Positions 1 through 6,375 of a stretch of 11,064 nt of DNA are shown piece after piece. The stretch is from Methanolacinia sp964465295 (GTDB lineage Archaea > Halobacteriota > Methanomicrobia > Methanomicrobiales > Methanomicrobiaceae). Position 1 is the first letter of the stretch. Every line of letters begins with the position of its first letter. Position numbers and translations under genes: made by a program. The notes below the pieces were generated by a model. The model was not told the origin of the DNA and did no database searches. It saw nothing but the letters and a program-made list of their open reading frames with translations. Location: positions 1-11,064 of the forward strand of contig CAYXKC010000051.1 in NCBI GenBank assembly GCA_964465295.1, given 5' to 3'.

Positions 1-95
1 GGGAGTCCTCGCATGTTGGCGGCTTTGACGGTGCGGGGATGTTTGCAAACCTTTTGAAGCTGAGAAAGAGCAGGACTCCGCCAAGAATACGCTGA
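1..95 (+). CDS. C-terminal end of an unidentified protein (5' end outside the window)
   Basis: An open frame enters from the left edge (first whole codon at 3) and stops at TGA 93-95. It encodes about 30 residues, including HVGGFDGAGMFANLLKLRK, and ends in a basic tail (RTPPRIR). The other two forward frames close at 57 or earlier. It stops 9 bp before the ATG of the HD-domain gene, and the Shine-Dalgarno site of that gene (AAGGGA, 95-100) touches its stop codon. This spacing suggests the two genes are co-transcribed. Too little is visible to name a family. Confidence 0.55.
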   Translation, partial: ESSHVGGFDGAGMFANLLKLRKSRTPPRIR

Positions 96-104
96 AGGGA
101 TTTT

Positions 105-1073
105 ATGAAGGAAATTTATATCTCTGATATCAGGACGAATTCTCCTGTAAATTCCATATTTCTAATCGAAGCTCCTACGATAAGGAAAGGTGGAAGGCAC
201 GGCAGGTATATCTCCTGCATACTCTCCGACAAAACAGGGAAGATCTCCTGCAGGATCTGGGGCAGAAACAACGGGGGTGCGGAGGAAGTCGAGAGGATCT
301 TCAATACATTAAACTCCGGTACAGGTTCTGCATATTATATCGAAGGAGAATCAGAGACCTACAACAACGAACTTCTCGTCAGGATCACCGACGGAATAGA
401 GAGACTGGCTGAACCTGCTGCCGGCGATTTCATAGTTCCTGAAGATTTTGAATATACCCCCTGCGATATCGAAAGGATCAGGGCGGGAATCACCTCATAT
501 ATCCTGAAGATAGAAGATCCGTCGATCCGTGACTTCACGGGTTCTGTTATAGGCACTGCCGACGGGTTTTTCGAGAAACCTGCCGCAAGAAAGAAGCATC
601 ACGCCTTCAGGGGAGGACTCGCCCTTCATACCCTCGAGGTCACGGAGATCGCAGCCGCAGTACCGGATAAAATCGGAAGCGTTTCTTTTGACAGGGATAT
701 CCTGATTGCCGGGGCCATACTACATGATATTGGTAAATGCAGGTCATTTGACAGGAAGGGATTCGGTTTTGCCGCAAACCCGTCCTACTCGCTTGTAGGC
801 CACATTACACAGGGAATCATGATGGCCGAAAAATTCGGTCATCTCATTGACGGAACTGTACTTGAGCAGATTATCCATATAATCCAGTCCCACCACGGAC
901 AGTATGGCGAGATAAAACCGCAGACTATTGAGGCATGGACCGTTCATTTCGCAGACAACATGAGTGCCATGCTTCACGAGGTGAATGATGATATCTCAAA
1001 GATCGGGCCGGGCGATACTGGCTGGGGCGATAACAGTGGCGGGCCCGTGTTCAGGCCCGGACCGCGGATATGA
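105..1073 (+). CDS. OB-fold / HD-domain hydrolase, YhaM-like 3'-5' exoribonuclease family
   Basis: This 322-residue protein has an N-terminal OB-fold-like half (about 1-100; ISCRIWGR and LLVRITDGIERL strands) typical of nucleic-acid binding. An HD phosphohydrolase domain follows at about 160-295. Candidate metal ligands are H175 (GLALHTLEV), the H207-D208 doublet (AILHDIGK), H233 (GHI), H263/H264 (QSHHG) and D284 (HFADNMSA). This order and spacing match YhaM/CBF1-type 3'-5' exoribonucleases, which are soluble enzymes of about 310-330 residues that trim single-stranded RNA and DNA ends. The ATG at 105 has AAGGGA four bases upstream. The tail after about residue 300 (GPGDTGWGDNSGGPVFRPGP) is Gly/Pro-rich and probably disordered. 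The domain assignment is firm, but the substrate is inferred from family resemblance and a generic HD phosphodiesterase remains possible. Confidence 0.85.
   Translation: MKEIYISDIRTNSPVNSIFLIEAPTIRKGGRHGRYISCILSDKTGKISCRIWGRNNGGAEEVERIFNTLNSGTGSAYYIEGESETYNNELLVRITDGIERLAEPAAGDFIVPEDFEYTPCDIERIRAGITSYILKIEDPSIRDFTGSVIGTADGFFEKPAARKKHHAFRGGLALHTLEVTEIAAAVPDKIGSVSFDRDILIAGAILHDIGKCRSFDRKGFGFAANPSYSLVGHITQGIMMAEKFGHLIDGTVLEQIIHIIQSHHGQYGEIKPQTIEAWTVHFADNMSAMLHEVNDDISKIGPGDTGWGDNSGGPVFRPGPRI
1040..1059 (+). repeat. GC-rich inverted repeat at the 3' end of the HD-domain gene
   Basis: CGGGCC at 1040-1045 is complementary to GGCCCG at 1054-1059, with an 8-base loop. It lies in the last codons of the HD-domain gene, about 60 bases before the T6 tract. 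It could help end or stabilise the transcript, but it may simply follow from Gly/Pro codons. Confidence 0.3.
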
Positions 1074-1100
1074 TACTTTGACCCGGCCAATCCTGTAGAT

Positions 1101-1153
1101 TTCTTATAACTTCAGCTTTTTTCGTAGTTAAAGCCAGATTATTAACCTTTTAT
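1101..1153 (+). promoter_or_regulatory. AT-rich promoter region of the beta-propeller gene
   Basis: The 109-bp gap before the beta-propeller ATG contains two TATA-like stretches: TTCTTATAA at 1101-1109 and the AT-rich ATTATTAACCTTTTATT around 1138-1154. Either could serve as a box A. The first would give a leader of some 50 bases and the second a short one. I cannot choose between them from sequence alone. Confidence 0.3.
1117..1122 (+). terminator. T6 tract, possible archaeal terminator after the HD-domain gene
   Basis: A run of six T lies 44 bp after the stop codon of the HD-domain gene, in an AT-rich stretch. Archaeal RNA polymerase can terminate on T tracts without a hairpin. The tract is short, so the call is tentative. 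Confidence 0.35.
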
Positions 1154-1182
1154 TCCCTATAGTCAATCAGGTGAATCGAGAG

Positions 1183-3192
1183 ATGGCTGGAAAAAACGGA
1201 TATAATATTCTGGTTGTGCTGATAATCATCGGGGCTGTTGGGGTATGCACAATGGCGGCATACACCCTGATGGCAGACGCCGGGGAAGCCGCGGCACCCG
1301 ATGACTATCTGCTCAAAATTACTTCGGAAGAAGAGCTCAGAGAGTTTCTGAATGAGAACAGTGAATACAGGTATTCTGAATATGATTCAGGATTCGCTCC
1401 CCGGACGACGATGATGCTAAATACTGCTGAAGATTCAGTTTCACAGGAAGTCTCAAAAGGATCCCTGCCTGCCCCGATGACTACCCCTGCGCCGACAGCC
1501 TTTTGGAATGCAGGTGAATCCACAGGCACCTATTCAACCACAAACGTCCAGGTGGAGAATGTCGACGAAGCGGACTTTGTAAAAAATGACGGGAGATATA
1601 TCTACATCGTCAGCGGAGGCAGGCTTGTTATAGTCGGGGCTTTTCCTCCCGAAGATGCAGGTATAATCTCTGAGACGGATATCGAAGGGACTCCCCGCGA
1701 GCTGTTTATAAATAAAGACAAACTCGTTTTGTTCTACAACGGCCAGAAGGAGGTTTGGGTTACGCCTGAAGGCAGTTCGGCCCCGGTTCCGGTTACCAAC
1801 GAAATCCTGACCGCAGAGGTCTTCGATATCTCCGACCGAAAAAAACCTGTTTCAGTGAGGACAATCGAGGTCCCGGGCAGTTATGAAAATTCCAGGATGA
1901 TAGGAGACTTTGTGTACATGATCTCAAAGGACCCGGTTTATGGTTCATATGACAATGTCATAATGCCCTACGTCATCGAGAATGGTGAAGAGGCGGAAAA
2001 GCCGGTTGTCTGGTGCCCCAGGATTCCTGCCAGCAGTTATATTATGCACACGATCACGGCATTCAGCGTGACCGATGAGAAAAAGACCGGTTCCGAGTCA
2101 TTCCTGCTCGGTTACGACAACACCCTCTATGTTTCGGCAGATAACGCATATCTGGCATACCAAAAGGAGTCAGGATATTACAGGAGTCCTTCACCCATGT
2201 ATTTTGACGAAGAAGAGAGCGTTTCATCATACGAGACATACCAGAAGACTGTCATACACCGCTTCTCGATAGACAGGGAGAAGATAGAGTACGCGGCGAC
2301 GGGCGAGGTTTCCGGAAGGCTCCTAAACCAGTTCTCGCTGGATGAGTACAGGGAGAACCTCAGGGTTGCAACTACCGTCGATTCGTGGATGTCTGCAGAC
2401 GGGAAGAGCTACAACAACGTGTACGTTCTCGGCAGCGACCTGAAACTGAAGGGAAAACTGGAGAAACTCGCACCTGACGAGAGCATATATTCGGCAAGGT
2501 TCATGGGCGACCTTTTATACCTGGTTACATTCAAAAGGATCGATCCTTTCTTTGTAATAGATCTTTCAAATCCGGAGCAGCCCGGAATTCTTGGAAAGCT
2601 CAAGATACCAGGTTATTCGGATTATCTCCATCCCCTCGATGAAAAACACATAATCGGGATCGGCAAGTCGACATATGAAAACGAATGGGGCGGTGTTACC
2701 GAAGGGGGAGTGAAGATCGCCCTGTTTGACGTTTCAGACCTTAACAATCCTGTCTGCATAGACGAGGTGGAAATAGGCGATTCGGGATCCGAGTCAGAGG
2801 TTTTAAACGACCACCGGGCCTTCCTTCTCGATAAAAGAGAGAGCATACTCGTATTGCCGGTAACGGAGATTACGAAGATTCCCGTGAAGGAGAGCAGGTA
2901 CGATTCATACTCGAGAGGATTGTGGAACGGCGCATACGTCTTTGAGGTATCTCCCGATTCAGGGTTTACCCTTAAGGGAAAGACCACGCACTCCGAAGAG
3001 TCCGAAACCGGATATTCCTACATGAGAAACGACAGGGTAAGGCGGTCGTTGTTCATGGATGACGCCCTGTATACGATATCCGATCAGAAGATCGTTGCAA
3101 GCAGCCTGGATGATCCGGAGATGATAATTTCAGAAGTTAAACTGCCATCATCCGGCAAATACCCGTATTATTACGGCGATGTCGTCTTCTGA
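1183..3192 (+). CDS. Membrane-anchored beta-propeller domain protein
   Basis: From the ATG at 1183 this is a 669-residue protein. An uncleaved signal/anchor helix covers about residues 7-30 (YNILVVLIIIGAVGVC...) and has no good archaeal lipobox. An alpha segment (ITSEEELREFLNE) and a Thr/Pro/Ser linker follow. The hallmark VQVENVDEADFVK (122-134) and DGRYIYIVSGG then open a long run of WD-like beta repeats (LVFFN..., FDISDRKKPVSV, VIDLSNPEQPGILGKL, LFDVSDLNNPVCID). This is the signature of the archaeal/Bacillus beta-propeller family (Pfam Beta_propel type), probably displayed outside the membrane; its ligand is unknown. An in-frame GTG at 1171 is possible, but GGTGA at 1170-1174 fits as the Shine-Dalgarno site of the ATG at 1183 with 8-base spacing, so I prefer the ATG. 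The gene is flanked by T tracts and is probably monocistronic. Confidence 0.85.
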   Translation: MAGKNGYNILVVLIIIGAVGVCTMAAYTLMADAGEAAAPDDYLLKITSEEELREFLNENSEYRYSEYDSGFAPRTTMMLNTAEDSVSQEVSKGSLPAPMTTPAPTAFWNAGESTGTYSTTNVQVENVDEADFVKNDGRYIYIVSGGRLVIVGAFPPEDAGIISETDIEGTPRELFINKDKLVLFYNGQKEVWVTPEGSSAPVPVTNEILTAEVFDISDRKKPVSVRTIEVPGSYENSRMIGDFVYMISKDPVYGSYDNVIMPYVIENGEEAEKPVVWCPRIPASSYIMHTITAFSVTDEKKTGSESFLLGYDNTLYVSADNAYLAYQKESGYYRSPSPMYFDEEESVSSYETYQKTVIHRFSIDREKIEYAATGEVSGRLLNQFSLDEYRENLRVATTVDSWMSADGKSYNNVYVLGSDLKLKGKLEKLAPDESIYSARFMGDLLYLVTFKRIDPFFVIDLSNPEQPGILGKLKIPGYSDYLHPLDEKHIIGIGKSTYENEWGGVTEGGVKIALFDVSDLNNPVCIDEVEIGDSGSESEVLNDHRAFLLDKRESILVLPVTEITKIPVKESRYDSYSRGLWNGAYVFEVSPDSGFTLKGKTTHSEESETGYSYMRNDRVRRSLFMDDALYTISDQKIVASSLDDPEMIISEVKLPSSGKYPYYYGDVVF

Positions 3193-3203
3193 CCTCCCTA
3201 ACC

Positions 3204-3210
3204 TTTTTTT
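3204..3210 (+). terminator. T7 tract terminator after the beta-propeller gene
   Basis: Seven T follow a pyrimidine-rich stretch (CCTCCCTAACC) 11 bp after the stop codon. This is the usual look of a hairpin-independent archaeal terminator. Confidence 0.5.
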
Positions 3211-3231
3211 CTCTTACGCAGAACAGATTAT

Positions 3232-3253
3232 GAAACCTTTTTCTATTAATTTA
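3232..3253 (+). promoter_or_regulatory. TATA-like promoter of the PH-like gene; possible leaderless start
   Basis: GAAACCTTTTTCTATTAATTTA (3232-3253) resembles a BRE plus TATA element. Its centre lies about 25 bases before the ATG at 3268, and no Shine-Dalgarno site is visible between them. This geometry fits a leaderless or nearly leaderless transcript, which is common in archaea. The TATA match is only moderate. Confidence 0.4.
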
Positions 3254-3267
3254 TTGAACTCATTATA

Positions 3268-4407
3268 ATGGCATCCGTCTCCGACTTTATTGAACTTGCT
3301 CCAAATGAAATTATCGTCAAGGAGTACCGTTCATTCAAAATGAAAAAACCACAAAATGCAATAGTCAATATTGCAGCAACAAATATGCGGCTGATATTGT
3401 ACGGCCAGAGCAGCAGGGGCAGAAAATCCGGAAGGCCCACCCTGACCCAGGAGATAAGGATCGAGGATATCAGGGGTGTCGAAATATATGAAAAGGAGAA
3501 GCCGAACCTTCTTCTCATAATACTCGGCCTTTTCTTCCTCGCCTCCGCGGCGCTTCTATACATCAACCGCCTCCCGTCGGTCTACAGGATTCTTGAAAAT
3601 ATCCTGGGTAATGGCTCCCATGGAATAATTATCACAATGATTCTCGGTCTGGCGCTCCTTGGATCGGCGTTCATATTCAGGAACAGGGAGTTTGACATAC
3701 TTGTAAAAGGCAACAGCAGCAATCTCAATACGGGAATGTTCTCCGAGAAGACAGTATTCAAGGAAGGGATCGACTCTCCAAGGATACTCAGGGAACTGGG
3801 ATCGATAGTCATCAAGATACAGAAAGACAGGGAAAGACTGAAGAACGAACTGAATGCGAAAGCGGCACCCCGTGCACCCCCGTATTATGAAATGTCCAGG
3901 AAGGAATTCGGAGTTGAAGACCTGATTGAGGATAAGAAAAAGGAATCCTTATTCGACGACGACCACATACCCCGGTCCAGGCCTGAAAAAACATATCAGC
4001 CACGCCCGGCTGCGGAACGGATGACGGCGAGCGTTCCAGAGGCAAAACCGGAAGAGGCACCGGTTATTTCGGCCGAAAATAATGAAACTATAGAACATGC
4101 ACAAGCTGTTGATACTCCCGAAACAGTCCCGGCCGGGGATGCCCGTGTCGTACCGGGACCCGCAGAAGAAGTCCCGGCTGAAGAGACTGAAATTCACGCT
4201 GAAACCAACCACACAGAGGAGACGGAAGAGATAAAGGCAGAAGAAAAAATACCGGAGACGGTTTCCGCGGAGAAGAAAACAGGAAAGAATCTCATAGAAG
4301 ATTATTACGAGAGGAGAAGGGAGAAGATCAATGTCGACGACATCCTTGAAACCATGCAGATGATAGAGAATCCTACAAGCAAGAAGAAGGATGACTTCCT
4401 CTTTTAA
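3268..4407 (+). CDS. PH-like domain membrane protein with a long charged cytoplasmic tail
   Basis: This is a 379-residue protein. Residues 10-75 form a beta-rich block (TNMRLILYGQ..., EIRIEDIRGVEIY) resembling the start of a bacterial/archaeal PH-like domain. Two hydrophobic helices follow (about 80-99 and 118-137). After them comes a strand-like FDILVKG and an amphipathic helix (about 170-197, RILRELGSIVIKIQKDRERL) that could complete the PH fold. If so, the membrane hairpin is inserted into the PH domain. Residues about 197-340 are rich in Glu, Pro and Ala and look disordered, followed by a conserved-looking helix near the end (NLIEDYYERRREKINVDDILETM). The termini are predicted cytoplasmic from the charge pattern. 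The ATG lacks a Shine-Dalgarno site. I do not recognise a named family, and the PH assignment is by fold pattern only. A scaffold role is possible but unsupported. Confidence 0.7.
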   Translation: MASVSDFIELAPNEIIVKEYRSFKMKKPQNAIVNIAATNMRLILYGQSSRGRKSGRPTLTQEIRIEDIRGVEIYEKEKPNLLLIILGLFFLASAALLYINRLPSVYRILENILGNGSHGIIITMILGLALLGSAFIFRNREFDILVKGNSSNLNTGMFSEKTVFKEGIDSPRILRELGSIVIKIQKDRERLKNELNAKAAPRAPPYYEMSRKEFGVEDLIEDKKKESLFDDDHIPRSRPEKTYQPRPAAERMTASVPEAKPEEAPVISAENNETIEHAQAVDTPETVPAGDARVVPGPAEEVPAEETEIHAETNHTEETEEIKAEEKIPETVSAEKKTGKNLIEDYYERRREKINVDDILETMQMIENPTSKKKDDFLF

Positions 4408-4467
4408 TTTTTCCCACTTTTTTAAGAGTATAAATTATACAAAAGATACCTGAAAAATATTGAATAT
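4408..4467. terminator. AT-rich convergent terminator between the PH-like gene and hisD
   Basis: The 60-bp gap between the two convergent genes is strongly AT-rich. T5 at 4408-4412 and T6 at 4418-4423 can end transcription from the left. A runs such as 4453-4457 read as T tracts on the minus strand and can end hisD transcription. No strong hairpin is seen; AATATTGAATATT near 4456-4468 is a weak direct/inverted motif. Confidence 0.45.
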
Positions 4468-5724
4468 TTATATCCGCCTAATCCTGACGGATTCTGAGTG
4501 TGCAAAGAGGCCCTCTGCTTCTGCAAGGGTCTCGACAATATCGCCTATCTCCTCCAGTCCGTCCCGGTCTATTATCTGGACGGTCGAGGTCTTTGAGAAA
4601 TGCGATACGTTCAGTCCTGAATACATAGATGCATAACCGGCGGTCGGGAGAACGTGGTTTGTTCCCGAGGCGTAATCCCCGCACGCGACAGGGGCATAGT
4701 GGCCGACGAATATCGAACCTGCATTTTGAACTGCGGACAATACCAAAAGAGGATCTGAGACCTGGATTGAGAGGTGCTCGGGAGCGATCTTATCCGATAT
4801 CATAACGGCTTCTTTGATATCTGAAACCGGAATGTACCCGGAATTGTTCAGTGCATTTTCGATTATCTCCTTACGCGGGGCGCCTTTTGCCATCAAATCG
4901 ACCTCTGCAGAGACCTTTTCTGCAAGCGATTCGCTCGTTGTTATCAGGACGCATGCCGAATTCGAGTCGTGCTCGGCCTGGGCGAGGATATCTGCCGCAA
5001 TGAAGGACGGGTTTGCAGATTCATCCGCGATTATACAAATCTCCGAAGGCCCTGCAGGGAAATCGATCTCTGCACTGCCCCTCAACAGCATCTTGGCAGC
5101 GGTTACATAGACATTTCCAGGCCCGACGATCTTCTGAACAGGTTCGATGGATTCGGTTCCGAGAGCCATTGCCGATATTGCCTGTGCACCCCCGGCCAGT
5201 ACGATCTCGTCGGCGCCGGCGATATCAAGCGCAGCGATTGTCATTGGATTTGCAGGAGGGGGAGTGCATGCGATTATCGATTTTACACCTGCAACCCTTG
5301 CCGGAACCACGGTCATGAGAGCGGTAGAAGGATAAGAAGCCCTGCCGCCCGGTATGTAGCACCCGGCACGCTTCAGCGGTGTAGTCTTTATCCCGAGAGT
5401 GATTCCGGGATGCATCTGACGAAGCCAGAGATCCTCTCTCTTCTGGCACTCGTGAAATTCGGTGATCCTTGCCTCCGCCTCGATCAGGCACTCTATTAAT
5501 CCCGGATCAACCTCTTCGTAGGCATTATCTCTCTCTTCATCGGTAACAAAAAGTGATTCGGGCTCGCATCCGTCGAATTTCTTCGCGTATTCAAAAAGCG
5601 CCTTATCACCCCGAACCCTGACATTTTCAATTATATCCCTGACAGCCGGATAGACATCCTCGATAGAGGACCTCCTCCCAAAAACCCAGCCATCGGGATT
5701 AAGTCTCTTCAACATGTTCTCCAT
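4468..5724 (-). CDS. hisD: Histidinol dehydrogenase
   Basis: HisD carries out the last two steps of histidine biosynthesis, the NAD-dependent four-electron oxidation of L-histidinol to L-histidine, as a Zn-dependent cytoplasmic dimer. The 418-residue length is normal for the family. All key signatures are present: the QAISAMALGTESI...VGPGN block (GPGN 201-204), Zn ligands Q249 and H252 in AQAEHDS, the catalytic pair E316-H317 (APEHLSIQ), Zn ligand D350 in GDYASGTNHVLPT, and the C-terminal Zn ligand H409 in LFAHSESV. These correspond to Q259, H262, E326, H327, D360 and H419 of the Escherichia coli enzyme. The ATG at 5724 has AGGA about 9 bases upstream. A second ATG three codons in would sit only 3 bases after GGAG and is less likely. 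No other his gene is in the window, in keeping with the scattered his genes of many archaea. Confidence 0.97.
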   Translation of the reverse strand: MENMLKRLNPDGWVFGRRSSIEDVYPAVRDIIENVRVRGDKALFEYAKKFDGCEPESLFVTDEERDNAYEEVDPGLIECLIEAEARITEFHECQKREDLWLRQMHPGITLGIKTTPLKRAGCYIPGGRASYPSTALMTVVPARVAGVKSIIACTPPPANPMTIAALDIAGADEIVLAGGAQAISAMALGTESIEPVQKIVGPGNVYVTAAKMLLRGSAEIDFPAGPSEICIIADESANPSFIAADILAQAEHDSNSACVLITTSESLAEKVSAEVDLMAKGAPRKEIIENALNNSGYIPVSDIKEAVMISDKIAPEHLSIQVSDPLLVLSAVQNAGSIFVGHYAPVACGDYASGTNHVLPTAGYASMYSGLNVSHFSKTSTVQIIDRDGLEEIGDIVETLAEAEGLFAHSESVRIRRI

Positions 5725-5837
5725 CTTAATTTGTCCTATATTATGAATTATTTTTGCACAAAACCTGCGGGCATTATTCCTGGAGATCTTTTATTCCCGG
5801 GTCCGGTTGCGGCTTCATAATCAGGCTGACCTATACG

Positions 5838-5861
5838 GGCAGGAATATCATCCATCCTGCC
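5838..5861. repeat. Inverted repeat GGCAGGA / TCCTGCC in the divergent promoter region
   Basis: GGCAGGA (5838-5844) and TCCTGCC (5855-5861) are perfect complements with a 10-base spacer. A second complementary pair, GGTCCGG (5800-5806) and CCGGACC (5860-5866), shares two bases of the right arm. The two pairings are therefore alternatives. The arms could form an operator for a dimeric regulator acting on hisD or the small genes, or a hairpin in a hisD leader. The 7-bp arms alone are modest evidence. Confidence 0.35.
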
Positions 5862-5883
5862 GGACCAGCTGTTTGTTCCCACA

Positions 5884-5902
5884 GATAAGACTATATATTT
5901 TA
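5884..5902 (+). promoter_or_regulatory. TATA box promoter of the small membrane protein pair
   Basis: ATAAGACTATATATTTTA (from 5885) contains a near-consensus archaeal box A, with a purine/A-rich BRE-like stretch just before it. The TATA centre near 5896 predicts transcription starting around 5920-5923, leaving a leader of roughly 14 bases before the ATG at 5936. This argues against translation from the upstream TTG at 5909. Confidence 0.6.
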
Positions 5903-5935
5903 TTATAATTGAATGCGCATCATCAATTGATAGAA

Positions 5936-6112
5936 ATGGTTGATGTGATGTTAGGGCTGGGGATAGTGATATTATTCTTTGCCGCGGGGATTGTCCTGGG
6001 GTTTTATGTCATGAAATACTACTACGCGAAGCGGTTCATAACTGCTGCTGAAAAATGCAGGGATGAGGATTCATTCGAACCGATAATCGATGAAATGAGT
6101 GAGATATCCTGA
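5936..6112 (+). CDS. Small single-TM membrane protein, first of a tandem paralogous pair
   Basis: This is a 58-residue protein from the ATG at 5936. One hydrophobic helix spans about residues 5-26 (LGLGIVILFFAAGIVLGF), followed by an aromatic/basic boundary (YYYAKR) and a soluble tail ending in FEPIIDEMSEIS. The positive-inside rule puts the C-terminal tail in the cytoplasm. I chose this start because a TTG frame beginning at 5909 would place the start between the TATA box and the expected transcription start. In addition, from 5936 the protein aligns from residue 1 without gaps to the next gene's product. The Shine-Dalgarno match is weak. A later ATG at 5948 is possible. Function is unknown and no named family is recognised. 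It ends 15 bp before its paralogue, with which it is surely co-transcribed. Confidence 0.65.
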   Translation: MVDVMLGLGIVILFFAAGIVLGFYVMKYYYAKRFITAAEKCRDEDSFEPIIDEMSEIS

Positions 6113-6118
6113 GGAGGT
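6113..6118 (+). promoter_or_regulatory. Strong Shine-Dalgarno site of the second small gene
   Basis: GGAGGT, 9 bases before the ATG at 6128, is a full match to the anti-Shine-Dalgarno end of 16S rRNA. It begins immediately after the stop codon of the first small gene (TGA 6110-6112), which supports coupled translation. It is the best ribosome site in the window. Confidence 0.75.
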
Positions 6119-6127
6119 ACAGAAGAT

Positions 6128-6313
6128 ATGGACGATTTTACAGGGCTTATGCTTTTGGGCGTAGTGACATTATGCTTCGGGTTTTTGTCAGGATTCCAGA
6201 TGGCACATATCCATTACACCAAGAGGCTTGTCCGCCTGGTCAAGAGGTGCATTCATTCGGGGACCATTGCACCTATACTGGTCGAGATCGAAAAAAGCCA
6301 GTTAAAGAAATAA
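6128..6313 (+). CDS. Small single-TM membrane protein, second of a tandem paralogous pair
   Basis: This 61-residue protein has one hydrophobic helix (about residues 5-23, GLMLLGVVTLCFGFLSGF). The boundary HYTKRLVRLVKRC follows, then a short tail (IAPILVEIEKSQLKK). The basic residues after the helix predict a cytoplasmic C-terminus. Aligned without gaps to the preceding small protein, it shares M1, D3, G18, G22, F23, Y30, K32, R33, C41, P49, I50 and E53, so the two arose by duplication. A strong GGAGGT site fixes the start. Function is unknown. One-TM proteins with small cytoplasmic tails often act as subunits or regulators of larger membrane complexes, but no partner is identified here. The shared Cys41 could bind metal or form a disulfide; this is speculation. 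Confidence 0.75.
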   Translation: MDDFTGLMLLGVVTLCFGFLSGFQMAHIHYTKRLVRLVKRCIHSGTIAPILVEIEKSQLKK

Positions 6314-6332
6314 TTATACAGAAATTCCACTA

Positions 6333-6340
6333 TTTTTTTT
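6333..6340 (+). terminator. T8 tract terminator after the small gene pair
   Basis: Eight T lie 19 bp after the stop codon of the second small gene, in an AT-rich context and 35 bp before the next ATG. This fits an archaeal T-tract terminator separating the pair from the downstream gene. No obvious hairpin precedes it. Confidence 0.5.
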
Positions 6341-6375
6341 ACTTTCAGGTCAATACCTTATCAGGATATTAAGGA

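Larger units (their letters stand above)
5725..5935. other. Divergent intergenic region between hisD and the small membrane genes
   Basis: These 211 bp separate two divergent genes and hold no convincing ORF. The hisD side is AT-rich (5725-5756), with AGGA as its ribosome site and TATAAT-like runs. The middle (5760-5870) is more GC-rich and contains inverted repeats. The right side carries a strong TATA box. The hisD box A cannot be placed with certainty. Confidence 0.5.

Noticed and set aside
2622..2987. Minus-strand 121-codon ORF inside the beta-propeller gene
   Set aside because: It is antisense to well-formed propeller repeats, with low-complexity Ser/Thr/Pro content typical of shadows.
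4814..5499. Several plus-strand ORFs of about 60-176 codons opposite hisD
   Set aside because: They lie wholly antisense to a gene with all histidinol dehydrogenase motifs. Their translations are Arg/Cys/Ser-rich with no domain pattern, and they lack ribosome sites. They are codon-bias shadows.
5909..5935. TTG start for the first small membrane protein, adding nine residues
   Set aside because: It lies too close to the TATA box to be within the transcript, and the added residues have no counterpart in the paralogue, which aligns from the ATG at 5936.
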